From positions 1 through 10,166 of the forward strand of contig JANNAV010000126.1 of NCBI GenBank assembly GCA_031384695.1: DNA of 10,166 nucleotides, written 5' to 3'. This stretch comes from JANNAV01 sp031384695. GTDB lineage: Bacteria; Pseudomonadota; Alphaproteobacteria; Rhodobacterales; Rhodobacteraceae. Below are positions 1 through 7,652 of this stretch, piece after piece (position 1 is the first letter of the stretch; each line of letters begins with the position of its first letter). Both the position numbers and the translations under genes were made by a program. The notes under the pieces are model-generated. The model saw only the letters and a program-made list of their open reading frames with translations. It did no database searches and was not told the DNA's origin.

Positions 1-309
1 ATCCCCGAGTTGCAAGCCGCCCCTTCTGGCGCAAGCCTTGTTCTTGGCGTCCGCCCTGAGCATATAAAGATAACCGATTCAGGTACTTACCGGGGAAGAA
101 TCGAGGCCGTCGAATATCTCGGCACCACGCAAATCCTCACCCTTTCCGCCCCCCACGGCACCCTGCGCGCCCGCACGCCATCTTCACAAATCGTCAAGGT
201 CGGCGAAACCGTCGGTCTGGATTTCACCGCCTCCACCCTCACCCTGTTTGACGCCAATACCGGCCGCGCCCTGCGCACCGCCGCCAACGCCGGGGTGAAC
301 CATGGCTGA
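1..309 (+). CDS. Sugar/polyol ABC transporter ATP-binding protein, C-terminal fragment (TOBE region)
   Basis: This is the last 102 codons of a gene that starts before the window. The reading frame is open from base 1 and ends in TGA at 307-309. The visible part is the regulatory C-terminal region of a MalK/UgpC-type ATPase. It has an LGVRPEHI motif, which marks the TOBE/OB-fold segment of carbohydrate importers, then alternating beta-strand-like stretches (GRIEAVEYLG, GLDFTASTLTLFD). The nucleotide-binding domain with its Walker motifs lies upstream and cannot be seen. The stop codon overlaps the next ATPase gene by 8 bases, so the two are almost certainly co-translated. Two tandem, non-identical ATPases are typical of some polyol importers, such as the GlpS/GlpT pair of the rhizobial glycerol transporter. 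The substrate is not shown by this fragment. Confidence 0.85.
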   Translation: MPELQAAPSGASLVLGVRPEHIKITDSGTYRGRIEAVEYLGTTQILTLSAPHGTLRARTPSSQIVKVGETVGLDFTASTLTLFDANTGRALRTAANAGVNHG

Positions 310-1306
310 AGTATCGCTGCGCGGCCTATCGAAATCCTTCGGCAAAACCAAGGCCTTGGCCGACATCACCCTCACTATCCCCGATGGCGCTTTCGTGGTG
401 CTGCTCGGCCCCACCGGCGCAGGCAAAACCACCATGCTGCGGATGATCGCAGGCCTTGATGCCCCCGATCAGGGCGACGTGCTGATCAACCAAACCTCGG
501 TCCTGCGCGAACCCCCCGCCCAGCGCGACGTGGCGATGGTGTTCCAGCAATACTCGCTTTATCCCCACCTCAGCGTGCGCGACAACCTTGCCTTCCCCCT
601 CCGCTCGCCGGTGCTGAACTGGCCCGAAGCCCGGATCAAGGCCCGCGTGCAAGAGGTGGCCGAAGTGCTGCGCATCGCCCATAAACTGGACAACAAGGCG
701 ACCCAGCTTTCCGGCGGCGAGATGCAGCGCGTCTCGATCGGCCGGGCACTGGTGCGCAATCCCCGCATCTATCTGATGGATGAACCGCTGTCCTCGCTCG
801 ACGCCAAACTGCGCGGCGAACTCAGGATCGAGTTGAAACGCATCCACGCCGAAATGGACGCCACCTTTCTTTACGTGACGCATGACCAGATCGAAGCGAT
901 GACCATGGCCACCCATGTCGGCGTGCTCGATCATGGCCGCCTCGCGCAATTCGGCACCCCACGCGAGATTTACGAATCCCCCCTCACCACCTATGTCGCC
1001 ACCCGTCTGGGCCAGCCGCGCATCAATCTGCTGCCCGCAAACCTGTTCTCCGGCGCGCCGGAACAGGCCGCGCAAATCGGCCTGCGCCCCGAACATATCC
1101 GCCTCGGTACGCCTGCAGAGGGCCTCGAAGCCGCCATTACCCGGGTTGAACACCTCGGCGATCAAACCCGTATCCATCTGCTTTTGCAAGATAATCATCT
1201 GATCACCCTCGCCGATATCCACACTACCCTGCGCGCAGGCGATCTGGTTTCGGTCACCGCGCACACCCCGCTCTGGTTCGATGCCATGGGCAACCGCCTC
1301 CCCTAA
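302..1306 (+). CDS. Sugar/polyol ABC transporter ATP-binding protein (MalK/UgpC family)
   Basis: A complete 334-residue cytoplasmic ATPase that would power import of a sugar, glycerol-type polyol or related solute. Visible motifs in order are: Walker A GPTGAGKTT at residues 36-44, Q-loop Gln82 in FQQ, ABC signature LSGGE at 136-140, Walker B IYLMDE at 156-161, D-loop SLD at 165-167 and switch His194 in THD. All are intact. The C-terminal third carries a TOBE-type region with LRPEHI at 261-266. At 334 residues it is slightly short for the family (about 350-370) because the C-terminal domain is compact. The ATG at 302 overlaps the stop of the preceding ATPase and is preceded by a GGGGTG stretch. 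The dihydroxyacetone-kinase-type gene follows after 26 bases. This suggests the transporter brings in a substrate that the kinase, directly or after oxidation, phosphorylates. Glycerol, a tetritol or another small polyol are possible. The exact substrate is inference. Confidence 0.93.
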   Translation: MAEVSLRGLSKSFGKTKALADITLTIPDGAFVVLLGPTGAGKTTMLRMIAGLDAPDQGDVLINQTSVLREPPAQRDVAMVFQQYSLYPHLSVRDNLAFPLRSPVLNWPEARIKARVQEVAEVLRIAHKLDNKATQLSGGEMQRVSIGRALVRNPRIYLMDEPLSSLDAKLRGELRIELKRIHAEMDATFLYVTHDQIEAMTMATHVGVLDHGRLAQFGTPREIYESPLTTYVATRLGQPRINLLPANLFSGAPEQAAQIGLRPEHIRLGTPAEGLEAAITRVEHLGDQTRIHLLLQDNHLITLADIHTTLRAGDLVSVTAHTPLWFDAMGNRLP

Positions 1307-1332
1307 ACCGCCCCCAATAGACGGAGATTCCG

Positions 1333-2955
1333 ATGACCCAATTCATCAACAGCAAAGAAGCCCTTGTCACCGAAGCCATCGAAGGCTTGCTGCGTGTCTC
1401 GCATGGCAAACTGGCGCGGCTTGACGGCTTTCCCCATATCAAGGTGGTGGTCCGCGCCGATTGGGACCGCTCCCGCGTGGCGCTGGTTTCGGGCGGCGGA
1501 TCGGGCCACGAACCCAGCCACGCGGGGTTTGTAGGCCAAGGCATGCTGACCGCCGCCGTCTGCGGCGAGGTTTTCGCCTCCCCCTCGGTCGATGCCGTCC
1601 TCGCAGGCATCCTTGCCGTTACCGGCGATGCGGGCTGTCTGCTGATCGTGAAAAACTACACCGGCGACAGGCTGAACTTCGGCCTCGCCGCCGAGCGCGC
1701 CCGCGCCTTTGGTCGCCGCGTGTCGATGGTGATTGTCGATGACGACGTGGCTTTGCCCGACCTGCCACAAGCGCGCGGCGTCGCGGGCACCTTGTTTGTC
1801 CACAAGATCGCCGGCGCGATGGCCGAGGCCGGCGCCGATCTTGAAACCATCACCGCCGCCGCTCAGCGCGTGATCAAAGGCGCGATTTCCATCGGCATGT
1901 CGCTGGATACCTGCACCGTGCCCGGCTCGCCCAAGGAACAGCGGATCGCGTCTGGCAAAGCCGAACTGGGCTTGGGCATTCATGGCGAGGCCGGGGTGCA
2001 ACAGGTTGATTTCAAAGATGCGCATGCGGCAATGGCGATGGTTCTTGACCGCCTTGCGCCGCATTTCGGATCGGGTAACCACGCGGCATTGCTGAACAAT
2101 CTGGGCGGCACCACGCCGCTTGAAATGGCGGTGCTGGCCGATGAACTTGCCCGCTCGCCGCATGCAGATCGCATCAAATGGCTGATTGGCCCGGCGGCGA
2201 TGATGACTTCGCTTGATATGCGCGGGTTTTCCGTGTCGCTTTTGCCGGTCAATCCGGCCGAACTCGCCGCATTGCAGGCGCCCGTGGCCCCGCACGCCTG
2301 GCCCGGCACCGCAACCCTCGCGGCCCCCGCTTTGCTGCCCCTGCCCGACGGCCTTACCCCCATACAACCGCTGCCCTCCGCGCATGCCGCCCGCCGCGCG
2401 CTGATCGCCCAATGCTGCGCCGCCCTGATCGCCGCCGAGGTTGCCCTCAACGCGCTGGATGCCAAAACCGGCGATGGCGATACCGGCTCAACCCTCGCCT
2501 CCGCCGCGCGGTCGCTGCAAACCGCACTCGACAGGTTGCCGCTTGCCGATACCACCCAGCTTTTGCGCGCCATCGGTGTCGAACTCAGCCAGACCATGGG
2601 CGGCTCGTCCGGCGTCCTGCTGGCCATCTTCTTTGCCGCAGCAGGCGATGCCGCGGCCTCGGGCAAAAGCTGGATCGACGCCCTCGGCGTTGGCCTTGCC
2701 CGCGTCTCGCAGGTGGGGGGGGCCACCCTTGGCGACCGCACGATGATCGACGCGCTCGCCCCCGCGCTCCACGCCCTACCGCAGGGCGTGGCCGCAGCCG
2801 CATCGGCCGCGCGCAAGGGGGCCGACAGCACCGCCGCCATGTCCCGCGCCCGGGCTGGCCGGTCCACCTATCTGTCGCCCGACAAGCTGGCAGGCCACAA
2901 CGATCCCGGCGCCGAAGGTGTGGCCTGGCTGTTTGAAACGCTCGCCCGGGGCTGA
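1333..2955 (+). CDS. Fused DhaK-DhaL dihydroxyacetone-type kinase, ATP-dependent
   Basis: A single-chain, ATP-dependent kinase of the Citrobacter/eukaryotic type, 540 residues (about 550-585 is usual). The N-terminal DhaK domain (about 1-310) binds the keto-substrate. GGGSGHEP holds His59, NYTGD holds Asp112, and His217 in GLGIHGEAG is the residue expected to form the covalent hemiaminal with the substrate carbonyl. After a Pro/Ala-rich linker (about 311-350) comes the DhaL ATP-binding domain. It has Asp376, Asp381 and Asp383 in DAKTGDGDTG for Mg-ATP, MGGSSGVL at 422-428, GATLGDRTMID at 463-473 and GRSTYL...GHNDPGA near the C terminus. No key residue is missing. The start is supported by GGAG at 1323-1326, six bases before the ATG. 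The likely reaction is dihydroxyacetone to dihydroxyacetone phosphate. Related kinases in ABC-transporter operons act on four-carbon keto-sugars, so the substrate stays open and no symbol is given. A G8 run lies within the DhaL part. Confidence 0.92.
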   Translation: MTQFINSKEALVTEAIEGLLRVSHGKLARLDGFPHIKVVVRADWDRSRVALVSGGGSGHEPSHAGFVGQGMLTAAVCGEVFASPSVDAVLAGILAVTGDAGCLLIVKNYTGDRLNFGLAAERARAFGRRVSMVIVDDDVALPDLPQARGVAGTLFVHKIAGAMAEAGADLETITAAAQRVIKGAISIGMSLDTCTVPGSPKEQRIASGKAELGLGIHGEAGVQQVDFKDAHAAMAMVLDRLAPHFGSGNHAALLNNLGGTTPLEMAVLADELARSPHADRIKWLIGPAAMMTSLDMRGFSVSLLPVNPAELAALQAPVAPHAWPGTATLAAPALLPLPDGLTPIQPLPSAHAARRALIAQCCAALIAAEVALNALDAKTGDGDTGSTLASAARSLQTALDRLPLADTTQLLRAIGVELSQTMGGSSGVLLAIFFAAAGDAAASGKSWIDALGVGLARVSQVGGATLGDRTMIDALAPALHALPQGVAAAASAARKGADSTAAMSRARAGRSTYLSPDKLAGHNDPGAEGVAWLFETLARG

Positions 2956-2982
2956 CCCTACGGCCTTTTTGCGCCAGCGTCT

Positions 2983-3010
2983 TGCGGCGCAGCACGCCTC
3001 GGCCTAGGTT
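2983..3010 (+). promoter_or_regulatory. Weak candidate promoter for tldD
   Basis: The 123-base gap between the kinase and tldD holds TTGCGG at 2983-2988, a 16-base spacer and TAGGTT at 3005-3010. The first is a fair -35 match; the second shares only three positions with TATAAT. The placement, about 70 bases before the tldD ATG, is sensible. The same gap has a GCGCC/GGCGC hairpin at 2971-2990 that is not followed by a T-tract, so I do not call a terminator for the kinase operon. Read-through from the upstream operon cannot be excluded. Confidence 0.25.
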
Positions 3011-3078
3011 CTTTCGCAGATACTCAGGGCTTGGCCAAAACGGCCGGCCCTGAAACCCGCATCTCCGAAAGGCCCCTG

Positions 3079-4500
3079 ATGTCCGACGCCCCCTTCCGCC
3101 CTTTCGAGACCAATCTGGACCCCGCCCGCGCGCTCGCCATCCTCAGGGCCGCAACCGAAGGCGCCGATGACGGTGAATTGTTCCTCGAACGCCGCCGCTC
3201 CGAGGCAATCGTGCTGGACGATGGCCGCATCAAAACCGCAAGCTACGATGCCTCCGAAGGCTTTGGTCTGCGCGCCATCCGGGGCGAGGTTGCGGGCTAC
3301 GCCCATTCCACCGAAATCTCGGAATCCGCCCTCCGGCGCGCGTCCGAAACCACGCGCCTTGCGGTAGGGGCCGGTGGTGGCACGCCTGCCACGCCACCAC
3401 CGGGCACCAACCTGCGGCTTTACGGCGATCAGGATCCGATGCTCGACGCAAGTTTTGCGCAGAAAATCAACCTCCTGCGCGAGATCGACGCCTACGCCCG
3501 CGCGATGGATCCCCGCATCATCCAGGTGTCGGCCACCGTCGCCGCCAGCTATCAGGAGATCGAGATCCTGCGCCCCGAAGGCGCGCACCTCACCGATATC
3601 CGCCCGATGGCGCGGCTGAACGTCTCGGTCATCGTCGCGCAAAACGGCCTGCGCGAACAGGGTGGCACCGGCGGTGGCGGGCGCTACGGTCTGGCGCGCC
3701 TGATGGAGCCCGCCCATTGGCAACCCCTGTTGCACGAGGCGTTGCGGATAGCCCTGGTGAACCTTGAGGCTGTCGCGGCCCCCGCTGGCATGATGGACGT
3801 GGTGCTTGGCCCCGGTTGGCCGGGGATTTTGCTGCACGAGGCCATAGGGCATGGGCTGGAAGGCGATTTCAACCGCAAGAAAACCTCGGCCTTCGCCGGT
3901 CTGATGGGTCAGCGGATCGCCGCCAAAGGCGTCACTGTACTTGATGACGGTACCATGCCCGGCCGGCGCGGCTCGATCTCGATTGATGACGAAGGCACGC
4001 CCTCGGCCCGCAATATCCTGATCGAGGACGGCATCCTGACCGGCTATATGCAAGACCGCCAGAACGCCCGCCTGATGGGTGTCGCCCCAACCGGCAATGG
4101 CAGGCGCGAAAGCTATGCCCATATCCCGATGCCCCGGATGACCAACACCTACATGCTGTCCGGCCCGGATGATCCGGCGGACATTCTGGCTTCGCTCCGG
4201 GATGGCATCTACGCCGTGGGCTTTGGCGGCGGTCAGGTGGATATCACCAACGGCAAATTCGTGTTTTCCTGCACCGAGGCCTACCGGGTGCAAAACGGCA
4301 AGATCATCGCTCCGGTGAAAGGGGCCACCCTGATCGGTGACGGTGCTACCGCCCTGAAGCAAATCCGCGCCATCGGCAACGATCTGGCGCTTGATCCCGG
4401 CATCGGCAACTGCGGCAAGGCGGGCCAATGGGTGCCGGTGGGGGTAGGCCAGCCCACGCTGATGATCGGCGGGCTGACGGTCGGGGGCTCGCAGACATGA
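3079..4500 (+). CDS. tldD: Zinc metalloprotease TldD
   Basis: A 473-residue protein of the TldD/TldE (PmbA) family, peptidase family U62, close to the usual 470-480. In E. coli TldD works with TldE as a heterodimeric zinc protease that degrades unfolded peptides, matures the peptide antibiotic microcin B17 and acts on the CcdA antitoxin; it is cytoplasmic. The catalytic motif HEAIGH is at residues 253-258 (His253, Glu254, His258). The C-terminal Cys445 in GNCGKAGQ matches the third zinc ligand, followed by the family's VPVGVGQPTL ending. The ATG at 3079 is preferred over an in-frame TTG at 3031 because AAAGG lies six bases before it and the family length fits. The GST-like gene follows with an ATGA overlap at 4497-4500, indicating translational coupling. 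No tldE partner is present in the window, which is common since the two are often encoded apart. Confidence 0.95.
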   Translation: MSDAPFRPFETNLDPARALAILRAATEGADDGELFLERRRSEAIVLDDGRIKTASYDASEGFGLRAIRGEVAGYAHSTEISESALRRASETTRLAVGAGGGTPATPPPGTNLRLYGDQDPMLDASFAQKINLLREIDAYARAMDPRIIQVSATVAASYQEIEILRPEGAHLTDIRPMARLNVSVIVAQNGLREQGGTGGGGRYGLARLMEPAHWQPLLHEALRIALVNLEAVAAPAGMMDVVLGPGWPGILLHEAIGHGLEGDFNRKKTSAFAGLMGQRIAAKGVTVLDDGTMPGRRGSISIDDEGTPSARNILIEDGILTGYMQDRQNARLMGVAPTGNGRRESYAHIPMPRMTNTYMLSGPDDPADILASLRDGIYAVGFGGGQVDITNGKFVFSCTEAYRVQNGKIIAPVKGATLIGDGATALKQIRAIGNDLALDPGIGNCGKAGQWVPVGVGQPTLMIGGLTVGGSQT

Positions 4501-5141
4501 TCCTGCTGGGCCAGTACGACAGCCCCGTCACCCGCCGCATTGGCATCGCGCTGCACCAGTACGCCATGCCCTTCACCCGCGATACCCGCTCGGTGTTCGG
4601 CGATGCGGCTGCGGTCGCAAAGATCAGCCCCCTCACCCGCATCCCCGCCCTGATCCTTGATGACGGCGAGGTGCTGACCGACAGCACCGCCATCCTCGAT
4701 CATCTGGACGAGGCCGCGCGCGCCGCCTCTCCCCCGCCGCCGCCACTGGTGCCGCCCTCCGGCCCCGAACGCCGCCGCATCCTGCAAGCCACCGCGCTTG
4801 CCCAGGCCACGCTCGAAAAAATCGCCGCCGTTGTCTACGAGCGTCACTTTCATCCTGCAGCCCATGTCAGCCCCGCCTGGGAAACCCGCTGCCTCGGCCA
4901 ACTCGCCGCTGGCCTGGCAGAGTTGGAACGCCGCTGCGACGCGCCGTTTTTCTGCGGCGAAACGCTCACCCACGCCGATGTGATGACAACCTGCACCATC
5001 GCCTATCTGCACCTGCGCCTGCAAGAAGGCTTTCCGCCCGGCCATTTCCCCAAGATCGCCGCCCTCGCCGCGCGATGCGAAGCCCTCCCCACCTTCCGCG
5101 CCGCAGCGATCAACCCGGACGAGACGATGCCAACCGCGTGA
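4497..5141 (+). CDS. Glutathione S-transferase family protein
   Basis: A 214-residue soluble protein with the two-domain GST layout. The N-terminal thioredoxin-like domain (about 1-75) starts with LLGQYDSPVTRR, where Ser9 is the likely residue near the glutathione thiol. It continues with RIPAL, giving the conserved cis-Pro at residue 50, and DSTAI at 62-66, which binds the gamma-glutamyl part of glutathione. An unusual proline-rich linker (about 79-87, PPPPPLVPP) leads to the all-helical C-terminal domain with THADVMTTC at about 158-166. Members conjugate or reduce substrates with glutathione; the substrate cannot be read from sequence. The start is the ATG of the ATGA overlap with the tldD stop. 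An in-frame upstream GTG at 4428 would add 23 low-complexity residues overlapping tldD and is rejected. Coupling to tldD suggests co-expression but not a shared function. A hairpin begins at its stop codon. Confidence 0.9.
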   Translation: MILLGQYDSPVTRRIGIALHQYAMPFTRDTRSVFGDAAAVAKISPLTRIPALILDDGEVLTDSTAILDHLDEAARAASPPPPPLVPPSGPERRRILQATALAQATLEKIAAVVYERHFHPAAHVSPAWETRCLGQLAAGLAELERRCDAPFFCGETLTHADVMTTCTIAYLHLRLQEGFPPGHFPKIAALAARCEALPTFRAAAINPDETMPTA

Positions 5142-5172
5142 TCCGGCGCACTATATAGCGCCAGCCGGATCA
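5139..5172 (+). terminator. Hairpin starting at the GST stop codon, possible terminator
   Basis: TGATCCGGC at 5139-5147 is perfectly complementary to GCCGGATCA at 5164-5172, separated by 16 bases. The first three bases are the GST stop codon. An alternative pairing joins the inner GGCGC (5145-5149) and GCGCC (5158-5162), leaving a four-base bulge. Its position just after the last gene of a + strand run, facing a convergent gene, fits a transcription end. There is no T-tract after it, so intrinsic termination is not proven. It could instead be an RNA-stabilising 3' structure. Confidence 0.4.
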
Positions 5173-5274
5173 GCCAGCAGAATGCCGCCGCACGCCACCT
5201 GCCGGCACCGGGATGAAGCCGTGCAAGACACGCCACCCAAACCCCTCCCCCGTTCTTCATTGCACAAATATCCC

Positions 5275-5303
5275 ACGGGGGTGCGGGGGTGTGAAACCCC
5301 CGT
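5275..5303 (-). terminator. GC-rich hairpin between convergent genes, likely ends tex transcript
   Basis: ACGGGGGT at 5275-5282 and ACCCCCGT at 5296-5303 form a perfect 8-bp inverted repeat around a 13-base loop. Read on the minus strand, the stem is followed by GGGATATTTGTGCAATG, which is AT-rich compared with its surroundings. The hairpin lies 58 bases beyond the tex stop codon, so a terminator for tex is the simplest reading. The stem plus GGGATATTTG tail resembles an element I remember as recurrent after genes in Rhodobacteraceae; this is recollection and needs a genome search. A 7-base tandem duplication, GTCGGCC twice, sits directly beside it at 5302-5315. Confidence 0.5.
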
Positions 5304-5360
5304 CGGCCGTCGGCCAAGCAAAGCTGCGTTTCCCACTCAAACCTACCGCCCCGCCAGCCC

Positions 5361-7652
5361 TCAGTCGCGCTTGAACGTGCCGCGCAGCGCATCGAACGGG
5401 CTGGATGGGGTCTCCAACCGGGGCGCCACCGGTTTGGCGCGGGCAACCTGTGGCGCGGCACTCCGCTCGGCCGCCGCCTGCCGCGCCTCGCCGCTGTCCT
5501 GCTTCATCGTCAGGCCGATCCGTTTGCGCATGGCGTCCACCTCCACCACCCGCACCCGCACCACATCGCCCGCCTTCACCACCTCATGCGGATCGCGCAC
5601 GAACTTGTCGGCCAACTGGCTGACGTGCACCAACCCGTCCTGATGCACCCCGATATCGACAAAAGCGCCAAACGCCGCCACATTGGTCACCGTGCCCTCC
5701 AGCAGCATCCCCGGCTTGAGATCGCGTATTTCGTTGATCCCTTCGGCGAATGTCGCGGTGCGAAACTCCGGCCTCGGATCGCGCCCCGGCTTTTCCAACT
5801 CCGCCAGAATGTCCTTCACCGTCGGCAGGCCGAACCGCGCATCGACAAACGCCTGCGGATCAACCCCTTGCAACACCCGCGCATCCCCCATCACCGACCG
5901 CAGATCCCGCCCGCAGGCCGCCACGATCCGCCGCGCCAGATCATAGGCCTCGGGGTGAACCGCGCTGCCATCCAGCGGTTCCTTGCCCCCGGCTATGCGC
6001 AAAAACCCCGCCGCCTGCTCGAACGCCTTCGGCCCCAGCCGCGCGACCTTCAACAACGCGCGGCGCGACCCAAAAGGCCCGTTGGCATCGCGGTGCGCCA
6101 CAATCGCCTCCGCCAGCCCCGGCCCCACCCCCGACACCCGCGCCAAAAGCGGGGCCGACGCCGTGTTCAGATCCACCCCCACCACGTTCACCGCATCCTC
6201 CACCACCGCCTCAAGGCTGCGCCCCAGCCGGTGCTGATCCACATCATGCTGATACTGCCCGACACCGATGCTTTTCGGCTCGATCTTCACCAGTTCCGCC
6301 AGCGGATCCTGCAACCGCCGGGCAATCGAAACCGCCCCCCGCAGGCTGACGTCAAGGCCCGGAAACTCGGCCGCCGCCAGCGCGCTTGCCGAATACACCG
6401 AAGCCCCAGCCTCGCTCACAATCACCGAGCGTGGCCGCTCGCCCGGCAAAACCGCGAGCATATCCGTCACCATCTTTTCGGTTTCCCGGCTGGCGGTGCC
6501 ATTGCCAATCGCAATCAACCGCACCCCATGCGCCCGGATCAATCCCGCCAGCACCACCTGTGCCGCGCGCAATTCATTCCTCGGCTGAAACGGATACACC
6601 GTCTCCGTCGCCAGAACCTTGCCCGTGGCATCAATCACCGCCATCTTCACGCCCGTCCTGATCCCCGGATCAAGCCCCATCGTGGCCTTGCCACCCGCCG
6701 GTGCCGCCAGCAGCAAATCCTTGAGATTGCGCGCAAAAACCGCGATTGCAGCGGCCTCGGCCCGCACCCGCATCTCGCTCATCAATTCCAGCGTCAGCGA
6801 GATGCGCAGCTTTACCCGCCACGCCCAACTGGCCGCGTCGCGCAACCAGACATCGCCCGCCCCCCGGCCCGAAGCCGTAAAAACCGCGCCGCAAGACCGC
6901 TCGCAAGGGCTCTCGCCCCTGGCCGCATTCGGGTCAATCTCCAGATCAACCGCCAGAAACCCTTCGTTCTGCCCGCGCAGCATCGCCAGAACCCGGTGGC
7001 TGGGTGCCGCCGCCCAAGGCTCGGAATGCGCGAAGTAATCCGAGAATTTCGCCCCCTCCGCCTCTTTTCCCACCACCCCGCGTGACACCAGCCGCGCCAC
7101 TGATTTCATATGCGCCCGAAGGCGGCCCAAGAGGTCAGCGTTCTCCGCCAGCCCCTCGGCCAGAATATCCCGCGCCCCTTCCAGCGCCGCCTTGGCATCG
7201 GCGACCGCCGCCCCCACAAACCCGGCCGCCAATGCCGCAGGCTCGGCAAACCGGTCGGCAACAATTGCCGCCAACAGCGGCTCCAAGCCGTTTTCCCGCG
7301 CGATCATCGCCTTGGTCCGGCGTTTCACCTTGAACGGCAGATAGATATCCTCCAACTCGGCCTTGGTCACCGCGCGGCCAATCGCCAGAGCCAAAGCCCC
7401 GGTGATCTTGCCCTGCTCGGTGATCGAGGCCAAAATCGCCCCCCGCCGCGCCTCTAACTCGCGCAGATACACCAGCCGCTCCGCCAGATTGCGCAGCTGC
7501 GTGTCGTCAAGGCCGCCCGTCACCTCCTTGCGATAGCGCGCGATGAAGGGCACGGTGGCCCCCTCATCCAACAGCGCCATCGCCGCCGCCACCTGTGCGG
7601 GCTGGGCGGCAATCTCGCGCGCGATGATCTGGGGTATCTGGGCCAAGGCCAT
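5361..7652 (-). CDS. tex: RNA-binding transcription accessory protein Tex
   Basis: A 763-residue cytoplasmic nucleic-acid-binding protein, near the usual 770-785 for Tex. It is the bacterial relative of eukaryotic Spt6 and is tied to transcription and RNA metabolism; in some bacteria it affects toxin expression, stress survival and DNA repair. The N-terminal helical Tex region (about 1-200) includes the family signature VPFIARYRKEVTGGLDD at 34-50. A YqgF/RNase H-like domain begins at about 324 with MGLDPGIRTG. Helix-hairpin-helix segments at about 492-560 include LLARVSGVGPGLAEAIV. An S1 RNA-binding domain at about 646-718 includes GTVTNVAAFGAFVDIGVHQDG. The tail after 718 is Ala/Pro/basic and poorly conserved. 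The start is supported by GGAGA eight bases before the ATG (bases 7661-7665, read in reverse). It lies 63 bases downstream of the DUF2235 gene on the same strand, so read-through is possible, but no shared function is known. Confidence 0.96.
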   Translation of the reverse strand: MALAQIPQIIAREIAAQPAQVAAAMALLDEGATVPFIARYRKEVTGGLDDTQLRNLAERLVYLRELEARRGAILASITEQGKITGALALAIGRAVTKAELEDIYLPFKVKRRTKAMIARENGLEPLLAAIVADRFAEPAALAAGFVGAAVADAKAALEGARDILAEGLAENADLLGRLRAHMKSVARLVSRGVVGKEAEGAKFSDYFAHSEPWAAAPSHRVLAMLRGQNEGFLAVDLEIDPNAARGESPCERSCGAVFTASGRGAGDVWLRDAASWAWRVKLRISLTLELMSEMRVRAEAAAIAVFARNLKDLLLAAPAGGKATMGLDPGIRTGVKMAVIDATGKVLATETVYPFQPRNELRAAQVVLAGLIRAHGVRLIAIGNGTASRETEKMVTDMLAVLPGERPRSVIVSEAGASVYSASALAAAEFPGLDVSLRGAVSIARRLQDPLAELVKIEPKSIGVGQYQHDVDQHRLGRSLEAVVEDAVNVVGVDLNTASAPLLARVSGVGPGLAEAIVAHRDANGPFGSRRALLKVARLGPKAFEQAAGFLRIAGGKEPLDGSAVHPEAYDLARRIVAACGRDLRSVMGDARVLQGVDPQAFVDARFGLPTVKDILAELEKPGRDPRPEFRTATFAEGINEIRDLKPGMLLEGTVTNVAAFGAFVDIGVHQDGLVHVSQLADKFVRDPHEVVKAGDVVRVRVVEVDAMRKRIGLTMKQDSGEARQAAAERSAAPQVARAKPVAPRLETPSSPFDALRGTFKRD

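Noticed and set aside
326..1264. A 312-codon open frame on the - strand opposite the second ATPase gene
   Set aside because: Antisense shadow of an ATPase with every expected motif.
2971..2990. GCGCC/GGCGC hairpin after the kinase gene as a terminator
   Set aside because: The five-T run lies before the hairpin on the + strand rather than after it, and the stem is short. It is too weak to call.
3004..4428. A 474-codon open frame on the - strand opposite tldD
   Set aside because: No family motif and mirrors the tldD codon pattern. tldD has its full catalytic set on the + strand.
5182..5643. A 153-codon open frame on the + strand starting in the convergent gap
   Set aside because: More than half of it overlaps tex antisense and it runs through the GC hairpin. 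No ribosome site and no recognisable sequence, so I see no gene in 5142-5360.
5586..7085. A 499-codon open frame on the + strand within tex
   Set aside because: Arg/His/Pro-rich composition, no domain, no ribosome site seen. It is an antisense shadow of tex, whose domains are unmistakable.
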